A program made the translations under genes and the position numbers. The notes under the pieces were generated by a model, which was not told where the DNA came from, searched no databases, and saw only the letters and a list, made by a program, of their open reading frames with translations. Shown here one piece after another: positions 16,858 to 25,550 of a stretch of DNA of 64,000 nt (the stretch's first letter is position 1; each line of letters opens with the position of its first letter). Source of the stretch: Exiguobacterium profundum (GTDB taxonomy: Bacteria > Bacillota > Bacilli > Exiguobacteriales > Exiguobacteriaceae); NCBI RefSeq assembly GCF_001909285.1, contig NZ_MRSV01000001.1:2064556-2128555 (forward strand), given 5' to 3'.

Positions 16858-16882
16858 ATAACAATTTTTGTTGTCTTGTTAT
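16858..16882. promoter_or_regulatory. Inverted repeat in the nupN leader (possible operator)
   Basis: ATAACAA (16858-16864) and TTGTTAT (16876-16882) are a perfect 7-bp inverted repeat spaced by 11 bp, 27-51 bp before the nupN start. It could bind the adjacent GntR regulator or fold as a weak hairpin. Confidence 0.3.
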
Positions 16883-16904
16883 CAGTAGTCTTTACACCGG
16901 TATA

Positions 16905-16918
16905 AGAAAGCGCTTTCA
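16905..16918. promoter_or_regulatory. cre site (CcpA-type catabolite control) upstream of nupN
   Basis: The minus strand reads TGAAAGCGCTTTCT, one base from the perfect palindromic cre TGAAAGCGCTTTCA. It lies 74-87 bp before the nupN start, which suggests carbon-catabolite control of nucleoside uptake. Confidence 0.65.
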
Positions 16919-16961
16919 CGCTATTCCCCAAAAATAACTCTTCCGTCCAGAAACTGCTCGT

Positions 16962-17681
16962 TTAAACTCGTTTACGTACGACATGGAAGTCGAATCGATC
17001 AGCACGGAAAAAGTTGGCCGAATCGAGTAATGGTAAATCACTCTCATCATAATGCAATTGTTTTAAAGCGAGTAACGGTTGGTCCGTCTGAAGTTGTGAC
17101 GAGATTTCAGCGCTGACACTCGGTTCGATGTGCGTGATCGCATAAGCGACTCGACGTCCTACCTCTTTTTCGAGAGAATCTAACAAAGATTTCCCTTCAG
17201 TCAATGCCTCAGGATTCGAGACGAGATGGGCCGGCACTTTATCGACACAATACACAACCGGTGTGTCGTCCGCATATCGAATTCGTACAATTCGATAAAT
17301 CGGTGAGTTCGGCTCAATCTTGAGACGCTCGGCTTCTCTCTCTGTTGCCAACACTTTCTCGGCCACCAATACTTTCGTTCCTGGTGTCATCTTTGCTCGT
17401 GTGATCATGTCAGTGACACTGAACAATTCCTCAATTCCTGACGTGAATGGCGGTTTAGAACTGATAAATGTTCCTACCCCATGCTTTCGCACGACAAATT
17501 TCTCATCTTCGAGAATCCGGAGCGCTTCGCGAAGTGTCGCTCGACTGACTCCAAGTTGCTTCGAAAGTTCAAATTCTGAAGGTAACTTCTCCCCTTCACG
17601 ATAGACACCAGCGTCGATATCTTGCTTAATTTTCTCAATCACTCGAAGATAGAGCAATCGATGATCGAGCTTAATCGACAT
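16962..17681 (-). CDS. GntR/HutC-family regulator with UTRA ligand-binding domain (YmfC-like)
   Basis: 239 residues. An N-terminal winged helix-turn-helix (about residues 10-75, with GVSRATLREALRIL) precedes a UTRA effector domain (about 95-235). HutC-subfamily proteins repress uptake or catabolic genes until a small ligand binds. It lies between the DNA translocase gene and the nup operon, as ymfC-type regulators do in Bacillales, and is codirectional with nup, so it is the likely regulator of that operon. The ATG is preferred because AAAGGTGG lies 8 nt upstream; two GTG codons precede it in frame. Confidence 0.85.
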   Translation of the reverse strand: MSIKLDHRLLYLRVIEKIKQDIDAGVYREGEKLPSEFELSKQLGVSRATLREALRILEDEKFVVRKHGVGTFISSKPPFTSGIEELFSVTDMITRAKMTPGTKVLVAEKVLATEREAERLKIEPNSPIYRIVRIRYADDTPVVYCVDKVPAHLVSNPEALTEGKSLLDSLEKEVGRRVAYAITHIEPSVSAEISSQLQTDQPLLALKQLHYDESDLPLLDSANFFRADRFDFHVVRKRV

Positions 17682-17714
17682 TGGCCTCACCACCTTTAAT
17701 TTACTTACCAGTGC

Positions 17715-17726
17715 TCAGACATCTGA
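17715..17726. promoter_or_regulatory. Palindrome just downstream of the GntR-gene promoter (candidate operator)
   Basis: TCAGA-CA-TCTGA is a perfect 5+2+5 inverted repeat located about 20-30 bp downstream of the predicted transcription start of the regulator gene. That is a good position for autorepression. Confidence 0.35.
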
Positions 17727-17751
17727 CGTATGAATGTCCTTGCCAATATTA

Positions 17752-17780
17752 AGTATAGGGATTCGAGAATTAGAACGCAA
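17752..17780 (-). promoter_or_regulatory. Sigma-A promoter of the GntR-family gene
   Basis: The minus strand shows TTGCGT (17775-17780), a 17-bp spacer, and TATACT (17752-17757), 71-99 bp upstream of the start codon. Confidence 0.7.
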
Positions 17781-18033
17781 TAGTTTTTGTTCGGAATCAG
17801 GGAAATATTTTTTCGGAACATGCCGAACCGTACCTTTGAGTCCAATTTACTCATTTTCATCCCCATTGAAAAACTTTTGTAAAATGTAAACGTTATTAAA
17901 AAATGTAAGCGTTTCAGTGGTTTTTAAAAGTATGTACTAATTCAGTATATAGGACATATGTGCTATATTACATTTATATTATAGCGAACATCTAAGGATA
18001 GAGCGAATATTTCTATATCGTATAAATAGCATT
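17781..18033. other. Gene-free AT-rich spacer with two tandem cre-like half-matches
   Basis: No credible gene is seen between the GntR promoter and the translocase terminator. Two near-identical 13-mers, AAATGTAAACGTT (17882-17894) and AAATGTAAGCGTT (17901-17913), lie 19 bp apart. Each resembles half of a cre site but neither matches the full palindrome. Confidence 0.5.
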
Positions 18034-18080
18034 AAAAAACGAACGATTATATATACTGATATATAATCGTTCGTTTTTTT
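18034..18080 (-). terminator. Terminator of the ftsK/spoIIIE-type gene
   Basis: A near-perfect inverted repeat of about 20 bp (AAAAAACGAACGATTATATA and its complement) around a 6-nt loop, with T-runs at both ends. It is a very stable intrinsic terminator. Confidence 0.93.
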
Positions 18081-18081
18081 A

Positions 18082-20274
18082 TTATTCTGTTTGCTCTTGA
18101 ATGAGTACTTTCCTCGGTTTCGAACCTTCTGATGGACCGACATACCCGGCTTCCTCAAGTGAGTCAATCAAACGGGCGGCACGATTATACCCGATTCGGA
18201 ATCTGCGTTGAATCATCGAAGTTGATGCCGTTTCTTGTGTCATGACGAATTGCACGACTTCTCCGAACAATGAATCATCCGAATCAATCGTCGTCACTTC
18301 CTCTTCTTTTGGCATCATCGCTTCCACATATTGCGCACGTTGTTGCGCGATGACATGATTGACGACCGTCTCGACTTCTTGATCGGAGACGAATGCACCT
18401 TGTACACGGACCGGCTTGTTCATTCCGTTTGCAAGCATCAACATGTCACCGCGTCCAAGCAACTTTTCCGCTCCGCCACCATCAAGGATGGTCCTTGAAT
18501 CGGTTTGAGAAGAGACGGCAAAGGCGATGCGGGACGGAATGTTCGCCTTGATGACTCCTGTGATGACGTCGACAGATGGGCGCTGTGTCGCGAGGACCAT
18601 ATGAATACCAGCAGCTCTTGCCATTTGTGCAAGTCGCATGATAGCATCTTCGACATCATTTGATGCCACCATCATCAAGTCCGCCAATTCATCGACGATT
18701 ACGACGATGAACGGTAAACGTTTCGCATCCTCGTCATCCGACTGATCGACGAGTTCATTGTAACCTTCGATATTGCGAACTCCATATCGACTAAACAGTT
18801 CATACCGCCGTTCCATTTCTGCGACGACCTGCTTCAGTGCCTGGGCGGCTTTTTTCGGATCCGTGACGACCGGTGTCAACAGGTGTGGCACTCCGTTATA
18901 GACGTTCAACTCGACCATCTTCGGATCAATCATCATGAGTCGGACCTCATCCGGACGAGAACGCATCAAGAGTGACACGATCATGCCGTTGATACAGACA
19001 GATTTACCTGATCCGGTCGATCCTGCAACAAGCAAATGCGGCATTTTATTGAGAGAGATCCCAACCGTCTCGCCACTGATACTCCGACCGAGTGCGACGA
19101 GCAACTTCGAGTCATCTTGTTTCACCGGCTCCGCTTCCAGTACTTCACGTAAGCATACCGGTGCGACCTCCTGGTTCGGCACTTCAATACCAATAGCGGC
19201 TTTACCCGGAATCGGAGCTTCAATCCGAATATCTTTTGCAGCGAGCGCCAATGCCAAATCATCACTTAATGAGGTGATGCGACTGACTTTCACACCGATA
19301 TCCGGTTGTAGTTCATATTTTGTGACGGTTGGACCAAGGTGAATCTTTAACACTTTGACACCGACCCCGAATGACTTAAGCGTCTTTACAAGTTTGGATG
19401 CATTTTCTTTCAATCGTGCATTCTCACCAGACAAATCCGTAATGACGGGCTCTTTCAAATTCGAGAATGGCGGAAGCTCGTATGTATCCGAGACATCTTG
19501 GGCCGCAGTCATCATCATCTCCTCGGTCGTGATTGTGGAATCGACTTCCGAAGAATCCGTTCGAGGTTGATCTTCCGTCTCTCTTTTTTCTGCTACGACT
19601 TTCTCACTAAATCCGACGATTGGAATGTCTTGCATCGTGACCACGTCTGACTCTACTTCCGGGTCCGATTGCGCTTCCGTTAATTTTGGACGAGGTGAGG
19701 CCTTGCGCGTTCGTTTCGCCTCTTGCTGCTTCTCCACTTTCGGTCTGGCTCGCCATTCGTTTCTGACTGCTGTGACGGATTCCTGCATGCGATGAAAGAG
19801 TGTCCCCCAAATAGTCGGGGCATAAAACGAGACACCGACGAGGAAGCAGACGATCCCTAAAAAGACAATCCCGAAGTCTGAGAATAAATATTGGTTCAAG
19901 TTATAGAAAGTGGCATTGATGCCGCCCCTTGCCTCTCCCCAAAGTAAGTCCCCGAATAGTAAGAATGAGGCGAGCATTGCGAATAATCCCGCTCGTCGCA
20001 TCGGTTTCATCGGAGTGAGAAGAATCCATAACCACACAGCCATCATCAAGTAAGTGAGCGCACCCCATCCTCCAAAAAGATAGACGGATAAATCAGATAA
20101 CTGTTTACCGATCCACCCTAAATCAAAAAAGGCAAATACGAATGCGACGATGGCGAGGACAAAGAAGCCCCACCCATATGTACGTGGCGCAATCGGTTGT
20201 TTTTTACGGTTCCTCGTATTTCGCGTCGCTGGGCGCTTTCGCTTTACGGGAGTCTTTCTTGTTTTTTGAGCCAC
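18082..20274 (-). CDS. spoIIIE: FtsK/SpoIIIE-family DNA translocase
   Basis: 730 residues. A basic N-terminal tail is followed by four membrane helices (roughly residues 35-170), an acidic linker, and the motor: Walker A GSTGSGKS, Walker [11 protein letters not shown], then [11 protein letters not shown]-terminal gamma winged helix (about 665-725, [19 protein letters not shown]) reads KOPS/SRS. It pumps chromosomal DNA through the closing septum. The true start is GTG at 20274, placed 7-8 nt after AGGAGG. It lies directly downstream of an RNase J gene; tepA, found between them in B. subtilis, is absent. Confidence 0.94.
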   Translation of the reverse strand: MAQKTRKTPVKRKRPATRNTRNRKKQPIAPRTYGWGFFVLAIVAFVFAFFDLGWIGKQLSDLSVYLFGGWGALTYLMMAVWLWILLTPMKPMRRAGLFAMLASFLLFGDLLWGEARGGINATFYNLNQYLFSDFGIVFLGIVCFLVGVSFYAPTIWGTLFHRMQESVTAVRNEWRARPKVEKQQEAKRTRKASPRPKLTEAQSDPEVESDVVTMQDIPIVGFSEKVVAEKRETEDQPRTDSSEVDSTITTEEMMMTAAQDVSDTYELPPFSNLKEPVITDLSGENARLKENASKLVKTLKSFGVGVKVLKIHLGPTVTKYELQPDIGVKVSRITSLSDDLALALAAKDIRIEAPIPGKAAIGIEVPNQEVAPVCLREVLEAEPVKQDDSKLLVALGRSISGETVGISLNKMPHLLVAGSTGSGKSVCINGMIVSLLMRSRPDEVRLMMIDPKMVELNVYNGVPHLLTPVVTDPKKAAQALKQVVAEMERRYELFSRYGVRNIEGYNELVDQSDDEDAKRLPFIVVIVDELADLMMVASNDVEDAIMRLAQMARAAGIHMVLATQRPSVDVITGVIKANIPSRIAFAVSSQTDSRTILDGGGAEKLLGRGDMLMLANGMNKPVRVQGAFVSDQEVETVVNHVIAQQRAQYVEAMMPKEEEVTTIDSDDSLFGEVVQFVMTQETASTSMIQRRFRIGYNRAARLIDSLEEAGYVGPSEGSKPRKVLIQEQTE

Positions 20275-20287
20275 ATTTGTTCCTCCT

Positions 20288-20322
20288 AAAAAAAGAAGGC
20301 AAAAGTCAGATGACTTTTGCCT
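20288..20322 (-). terminator. Terminator between the RNase J gene and the translocase gene
   Basis: On the minus strand AGGCAAAAGTC and its complement form an 11-bp perfect stem with a 4-nt loop, followed by TCTTTTTTT. The T-run leads directly into the AGGAGG of the translocase gene, so readthrough or a processed end would feed that gene. Confidence 0.88.
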
Positions 20323-20335
20323 CACTCTCATTCCA

Positions 20336-22003
20336 TTAAATCTCCATGATGATCGGCAAGATCATCGGACGACGTTTCGTCTGCTCGAATAAGAAGACGC
20401 TAAGTCGCTCGCGGATATTTGATTTCAATTCGGTCCAATCACTGCCAGCCTGCAGACTCTTTTCAATCTGTTTCGTGACAATACGGTTTGCCTCTGAAAT
20501 CATTTCCTCCGATTCGCGCATGTACACGAAACCACGTGAGATGAGTTCAGGTCCTGAAATCAATTTCTTCTGTTTCCGATTCAACGTAACCACGCAGAGG
20601 ACAACTCCATCTTGTGACAACAAACGACGGTCCCGTAAGACGATGTTTCCAACGTCCCCAACACCGATTCCGTCAATCAAGACGTTACCTGCAGGGACTT
20701 TTCGGCTCATGCGGGCTTTTCGACCTGTGAACTCAACGACGTCACCTTTTTCAACGATGAAGATGTTGTTCGGTTTGACACCCACTTGTTCTGCGAGTTT
20801 CGAGTGTGCCATCTGCATACGATATTCGCCGTGAATCGGTAAGAAGTACTTCGGTTTGACAAGGTTGAGCATCAACTTCAATTCTTCCGCTGAACCGTGT
20901 CCAGATACGTGGACTTTTCGCTGATTATAAATGACGTTCGCACCCGAACGGAACAATAAGTCAATCGTTTTAGAAACCGACTTCTCATTCCCTGGAATCG
21001 GTGTCGCCGCAATGACGACCGTGTCATTCAATCGAATGTTGACTTGCTTGTGGGCATTACGTGCCATGCGAGTCAACGCCGCCATCGGCTCCCCTTGCGA
21101 ACCTGTTGTTAAAATGACGACCTTGTTATCCGGTAGACGGTTAACTTGGGACAACTCAACGAGAGTCTTCGCCTTGAAGCGCAAGTAGTTTAATTTTTGC
21201 GCAACTTCGACGATGTTGACCATACTACGACCGACGACCGCGACTTTACGATCATTCGCTTCTGCTGCTGCAAATACTTGTTGCAAGCGATGGACGTTCG
21301 AGGCGAATGATGCCACGATAACCCGACCTTCCGCTTGATAGATGACATCGTTCAATTCAGCTCCGACGATTGACTCTGAACCGGTTTGCCCCGGTCGCTC
21401 GGCGTTCGTCGAGTCGGAAAGAAGTGCAAGTACACCACGTTGTCCGATTGCCGCTAACTTATTGAAGTCGGATTGTTTACCATCGACAGGCGTGTAATCA
21501 AACTTGAAATCTCCGGTATGGACGATCGCACCTTGAGACGTTTGAATACAGACGCCGACACAGTCGGGAATCGAGTGATTGACGCGGAAAAACGTGATGA
21601 AATGATCAGCGATAGTCAATTTCGTTTTGGCATCAATCATGCGAAGGTCGACTTCTTTCAACAAACCGGCCTCTTTTAATTTCAATTCAATCAACCCGAG
21701 GGTCAATTTCGTCCCGTATACTGGGACGTGCTTCAAGTCGCGTAGGACGTAGCTGAGTCCACCGATATGGTCTTCGTGACCATGGGTGATGAAAATCGCC
21801 CGTACACGATCTTTATTTTCTTTTAAGTATGTGATGTCTGGGATGACGATATCAATCCCGAGCATCTCATCGCCTGGAAACATTAGACCGGCATCGATGA
21901 CGAAGATGTCGTCGTCTAGTTCCACGACGTACATGTTCTTCCCGATTTCGCCTACGCCTCCAAGCGCAAAGACGCTAATATTCTCTGTCTTCTTTTTTGA
22001 CAC
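20336..22003 (-). CDS. rnjB: Ribonuclease J (RnjB-type by position)
   Basis: A 555-residue metallo-beta-lactamase/beta-CASP nuclease. The zinc site HGHEDHIGG (His74, His76, Asp78, His79), later metal ligands in VHTGDFKFD, the beta-CASP segment [10 protein letters not shown] and the C-terminal HVSGHGS and PIHGEYRM motifs are intact. RNase J enzymes degrade and process mRNA with 5'-exo and endo activity. The location upstream of the SpoIIIE homologue matches B. subtilis rnjB (ymfA), though RnjA and RnjB cannot be told apart by motifs alone. Confidence 0.92.
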   Translation of the reverse strand: MSKKKTENISVFALGGVGEIGKNMYVVELDDDIFVIDAGLMFPGDEMLGIDIVIPDITYLKENKDRVRAIFITHGHEDHIGGLSYVLRDLKHVPVYGTKLTLGLIELKLKEAGLLKEVDLRMIDAKTKLTIADHFITFFRVNHSIPDCVGVCIQTSQGAIVHTGDFKFDYTPVDGKQSDFNKLAAIGQRGVLALLSDSTNAERPGQTGSESIVGAELNDVIYQAEGRVIVASFASNVHRLQQVFAAAEANDRKVAVVGRSMVNIVEVAQKLNYLRFKAKTLVELSQVNRLPDNKVVILTTGSQGEPMAALTRMARNAHKQVNIRLNDTVVIAATPIPGNEKSVSKTIDLLFRSGANVIYNQRKVHVSGHGSAEELKLMLNLVKPKYFLPIHGEYRMQMAHSKLAEQVGVKPNNIFIVEKGDVVEFTGRKARMSRKVPAGNVLIDGIGVGDVGNIVLRDRRLLSQDGVVLCVVTLNRKQKKLISGPELISRGFVYMRESEEMISEANRIVTKQIEKSLQAGSDWTELKSNIRERLSVFLFEQTKRRPMILPIIMEI

Positions 22004-22098
22004 TAATTAAAACCTCCTAAATGATTCATATTCTGTTTCGTCCCCTTATCGCTACTGAATATTGTAGCGGAAAACGGCTTCATTGCCAACATTTCCGT

Positions 22099-22752
22099 CT
22101 AATCTAATAGAGGTTTTAGTGCATCAGCAAGCGGTGCCGTCTCTTTTTCGTCAGGTCTTTTCCCTGCAACAAGTTGACGAATCGACAAGCCGAAGTCCAT
22201 TTGGAGGTGAGGATAGTCCGGGAATGAGTTCCATTCTCCGCCCCATTCAAAGCCGAGCGCCTTTCCTAACTCCCCTAGTTCTTGCCAGTCAGGAATGTCA
22301 TTCCGATTACGATCCGTATTCAGGTCATAGTCGGTCTTGTTGTTATGGATGATAACGAAATCGACAGCAAGACCGTAGTTATGATAGCTCTGACCCGCCT
22401 TCGCATTGGTCACTACTTGCCCGGGTTCAGACCGCCCTTGCGCATAAAGCGCATTCTGTTCCTTGGCAGAACGGTATCCTGAAGTGAGGCGCACTTCAAG
22501 GTCTAGACAAGAATGGGCTAATCGAATGAACGATTCTCCTCGATTGGCGACTAACGGATGCAACCGGTCAAAATCAATCTTCGTCCTTGCCAAGATCGCA
22601 TCCTCTTTCTCCACGTCCCGCACACACATATCCGCTTCGAACGTCGGCTCGTCTACCCAAGGCACCGGTTCCGGTTGCATATAAAAGTAAGCGAGCGTAA
22701 TGCCAATCAGAAAGGCGATCATTGCAAGAGATAACACGCCTGTCCACCTCAT
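22099..22752 (-). CDS. M15-family peptidoglycan peptidase (CwlK/VanY-like), membrane anchored
   Basis: 217 residues. An N-terminal uncleaved-looking membrane helix (about 5-24) is followed by a zinc peptidase domain outside the cell. Ligands His124 and Asp131 (in YHNYGLAVDF) and His182 (in DYPHLQM), plus the SGYRSxxEQNxLYAQGR segment, match the M15 group that includes the L-Ala-D-Glu endopeptidase CwlK and VanY-type carboxypeptidases. Which bond it cuts cannot be decided here. It overlaps the femX-like gene by 4 bp, so it belongs to a wall-building module with femX and murE. Confidence 0.85.
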   Translation of the reverse strand: MRWTGVLSLAMIAFLIGITLAYFYMQPEPVPWVDEPTFEADMCVRDVEKEDAILARTKIDFDRLHPLVANRGESFIRLAHSCLDLEVRLTSGYRSAKEQNALYAQGRSEPGQVVTNAKAGQSYHNYGLAVDFVIIHNNKTDYDLNTDRNRNDIPDWQELGELGKALGFEWGGEWNSFPDYPHLQMDFGLSIRQLVAGKRPDEKETAPLADALKPLLD

Positions 22753-24002
22753 CTTCTTAACCGTTTACGCAGTCCTTTTAAGAGTGGCAATCCTTTTTCG
22801 AGAGCCATATACAAAGGACGATTCAAGACGAGGTCGAATTCCCCGACCTTTTCAATCATGTCGCTTCCCCATCCCGATTTGAATGCGTATAGACCAGCAT
22901 ACTCATCATCCGGGTCCGTACTTCCTGATACCCCGCCGAAATCGTATCGCTCGGCGCCACTCTCTTTGGCCGCCTGCATCATCGTCCACTGCATCAAGTG
23001 GTTCGGCATAAATTCACGGAATTCATTTGACGAGGCTCCGTATAAGTAATAAGAGCGCCGTCCTGCGAGTGTCAACAGACCACCTGATAAGACGAGCCCG
23101 TTCGGATAGGTCTGATCAAGTTCGACCAGCTCAGGGAGGGCTTGCTCCGCTTTCTGAATTTGCGCTTCCGTCTGTTCCTTGCGGTTCAAAAGACTGTTAC
23201 GCTTCTTCTCAATCGTTTCTTTCTCAAGACCCCGTTCAATCTTCGCCAACTCTTTCTTCGCTTTTTCTAGCGTTGTCTGTTGCTGTTCGAGTGCGATTTT
23301 CGGTTCGAGGGTTGTCAAGAAGAGACGGGCATCGTTCGGTTGCAGACAATCGTATAGGTTCTCAAAATAATCGAGCCCTCGCGTAGCGAATCCGTCACGT
23401 TCCCCTGTTACTTTCATCAAATCGGCGAACGTTTTGAGTCCGTCACGACCGACCTCCTTGCAAACAATTCCCTTTTTCTCCGCGAGGCGGACGTTGTAGC
23501 GGAACTTATGATGGAATTTCGCAAAAATATCTTTCTCACTCGGGCGCAAATCCGTTTCCATGGTAAAACGAGGTTGGGCGTAATCAAATCCACCGCCATA
23601 TCCCTTATGTTTAAACCCGATGGCAGCCATTTCGGTCAATAGCCCTGGCATCTCATCGCGATCAATGTTTGGATCGATTTTTACGACGATGGCTTTATGT
23701 GCCACCGCGACACGTGTTGCTTCTTTCACGAGCGCCTGCAGCGATGCCAAATCTTCGTAGTCCACGACAAATCCGCGTGGGGCATAACACAATGTGTATG
23801 GTAATTTCGGGACACGTTTAAACAAAAGTAAAGCGACACCGGACGTCACGCCGTCTCGCGCAACCGCGACACGTTCTGAAGTCCAGCCATTTTGGCGCTT
23901 CACATCTCCCCAACTCGATAGTTGCAACAAATCTCCACGGACGTGTGTTTTGACGAAGTCGTCATGTTCTTTTTCTGTCAACGTAATTGGTTGTACTGCC
24001 AT
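22749..24002 (-). CDS. FemABX-family aminoacyltransferase for peptidoglycan interpeptide bridge
   Basis: 417 residues. Two GNAT-like halves are separated by a long charged coiled-coil arm (about residues 245-310, EQQQTTLEKAKKELAKIERG region), the hallmark of FemA/FemB/FemX. These enzymes use glycyl- or other aminoacyl-tRNA to extend the lysine side chain of lipid II. C-terminal segments YLYGASSNEFREFMPNH and YDFGGVSG match the family. It overlaps the M15 peptidase gene by 4 bp and lies 3 bp after murE. The amino acid it adds is not shown; glycine is inferred from the wall type of Exiguobacterium. Confidence 0.88.
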   Translation of the reverse strand: MAVQPITLTEKEHDDFVKTHVRGDLLQLSSWGDVKRQNGWTSERVAVARDGVTSGVALLLFKRVPKLPYTLCYAPRGFVVDYEDLASLQALVKEATRVAVAHKAIVVKIDPNIDRDEMPGLLTEMAAIGFKHKGYGGGFDYAQPRFTMETDLRPSEKDIFAKFHHKFRYNVRLAEKKGIVCKEVGRDGLKTFADLMKVTGERDGFATRGLDYFENLYDCLQPNDARLFLTTLEPKIALEQQQTTLEKAKKELAKIERGLEKETIEKKRNSLLNRKEQTEAQIQKAEQALPELVELDQTYPNGLVLSGGLLTLAGRRSYYLYGASSNEFREFMPNHLMQWTMMQAAKESGAERYDFGGVSGSTDPDDEYAGLYAFKSGWGSDMIEKVGEFDLVLNRPLYMALEKGLPLLKGLRKRLRR

Positions 24003-24005
24003 AAA

Positions 24006-25466
24006 TCATGCTTCCTCCGTATTCAAAATGGTCGCTCGTACAATCGCCTCTTCGTCGAGCGGCAATTTTTCATTTCCGATAATTTGGTACTTTTCGTGCC
24101 CTTTCCCTGCTAGCACGATGATGTTGTCCGGTTTCGCTAAACGGGCCGCATAACGGACCGCTTCTTCTCGATCCCCGATTTCAACAAAGTTGTCATGGGT
24201 CATCCCGGCCGCAATCCCTTTTGTAATGGACTCATACGCTTCGAATCGTGGATCATCTGTCGTGATGATGACGGTACCGGCATAAGACGAAGCCATCTCG
24301 CCCATTGCCGGACGTTTTGTGACGTCACGGTTTCCACCTGTAACAAACAAAAAAATAATCTTTTCTTTTGGTACGCCGACGAGCGACTTCAGACACTGTT
24401 CGATGCCATCCGGTGTATGAGCATAGTCCGCATATACGTTGTAACCTGGGACGTCTAAACGTTGCATCCGTCCCTTGGCCGGATGAATCATCTCAAGTGC
24501 TTTTGCAATTCGCTCAAGCGAGTAACCGGCAGCGAGAAGACAACCCGTCGCCAACAATAGATTGTACACGTTGAAACGACCGATGAACTGGACCGTTACC
24601 GGAAGTTTTGCGCCTTGGTAATTCAATGTAAAGCTGGTCTGAGACAACGTCTGTTCAATGTCCGTTGCCATCAAGTCTGCTTGCGCATCAATCCCATATG
24701 TTATTACTTTCGCACCGGTCATCGTCTCATAAAGAGGCGTTTGTGCATCGTCCGCGTTCAAGACGGCTACTTTTCCACGTGAGGCCATTTGACCGAGTTG
24801 AGCGAACAATAACCCTTTTGCACGTGCATAGTTTTCAAACGTTCCATGAAAATCTAGGTGATCGTGTGTCAAGTTCGTGAAGCCCACGATGTCAAAATCA
24901 GTTCCGATGACACGTCCGAGCTCAAGACCATGTGAGGACACTTCCATCATCACGTCCGTCACGCCCTCATCACGCATTTGTGCCAACAACTGTTGAAGTT
25001 CTGAACTTTGAGGCGTCGTATTTTTACTTGGAACGATTTTATCGTTGATGCGTACTTCAACGGTCCCAATCAAACCGGTCGAATGACCGAGGACATCGAG
25101 GACGTCTCGTAAAATCGTCGTCGTCGTCGTTTTCCCATTCGTTCCCGTGATCCCGAACAGTCGCATCTGTTCAGATGGATACGCATAAAAGGCCGAAGCC
25201 AACAACCCGATTGAACGCGAGCTGTCACGCACAATCAAGTTTGGCACTGACAGGTCGAGCGGTCGTTCGCTAACGACTGCCACCGCGCCTCGCGCTACCG
25301 CTTGTGCCGCATATTCATGCCCATCGACCGTATAGCCTTTGATGGCGACAAACAGCGTTCCCGGCACAACTTCTCGCGAGTCCGTCGTCACATGCGTCAC
25401 GACGATGCCTTCTAGATTTGGTTGATTAATTAGTTGTATCGTCTTCACTAAATCCGTTAAGTTCAA
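24006..25466 (-). CDS. murE: UDP-MurNAc-tripeptide synthetase MurE, probably L-lysine type
   Basis: Adds the third stem-peptide residue to UDP-MurNAc-Ala-Glu. The protein has 486 residues from the TTG start, which has GAAGGGA upstream and matches the family's N-terminus; an in-frame TTG at 25499 has no good ribosome-binding site. ATP motif GTNGKTTTT, MEVSSHGL, and TNLTHDHLDFHGT are intact. The side-chain selectivity loop reads DDPR (residues 404-407). DNPR marks meso-DAP enzymes, whereas DDPR occurs in Thermotoga MurE, which uses lysine. The adjacent FemX-like gene supports a Lys-type wall. In B. subtilis murE is in the dcw cluster, so this location is unusual. Confidence 0.9.
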   Translation of the reverse strand: MNLTDLVKTIQLINQPNLEGIVVTHVTTDSREVVPGTLFVAIKGYTVDGHEYAAQAVARGAVAVVSERPLDLSVPNLIVRDSSRSIGLLASAFYAYPSEQMRLFGITGTNGKTTTTTILRDVLDVLGHSTGLIGTVEVRINDKIVPSKNTTPQSSELQQLLAQMRDEGVTDVMMEVSSHGLELGRVIGTDFDIVGFTNLTHDHLDFHGTFENYARAKGLLFAQLGQMASRGKVAVLNADDAQTPLYETMTGAKVITYGIDAQADLMATDIEQTLSQTSFTLNYQGAKLPVTVQFIGRFNVYNLLLATGCLLAAGYSLERIAKALEMIHPAKGRMQRLDVPGYNVYADYAHTPDGIEQCLKSLVGVPKEKIIFLFVTGGNRDVTKRPAMGEMASSYAGTVIITTDDPRFEAYESITKGIAAGMTHDNFVEIGDREEAVRYAARLAKPDNIIVLAGKGHEKYQIIGNEKLPLDEEAIVRATILNTEEA

Positions 25467-25550
25467 GTCTTTCCCTTCTTTCACCTGTATCCTATCCAAA
25501 CTAAAGAATACCTCTTAATCAGTGTAGAGAACTTACAATTCGGTTTCAAG

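Noticed and set aside
17979-18167. Short minus-strand open frame across the translocase terminator
   Set aside because: It runs through a very strong terminator stem and has AT-rich non-coding composition.
20346-20834. 162-codon plus-strand open frame opposite the RNase J gene
   Set aside because: It is a shadow of a highly conserved gene with no ribosome-binding site support.
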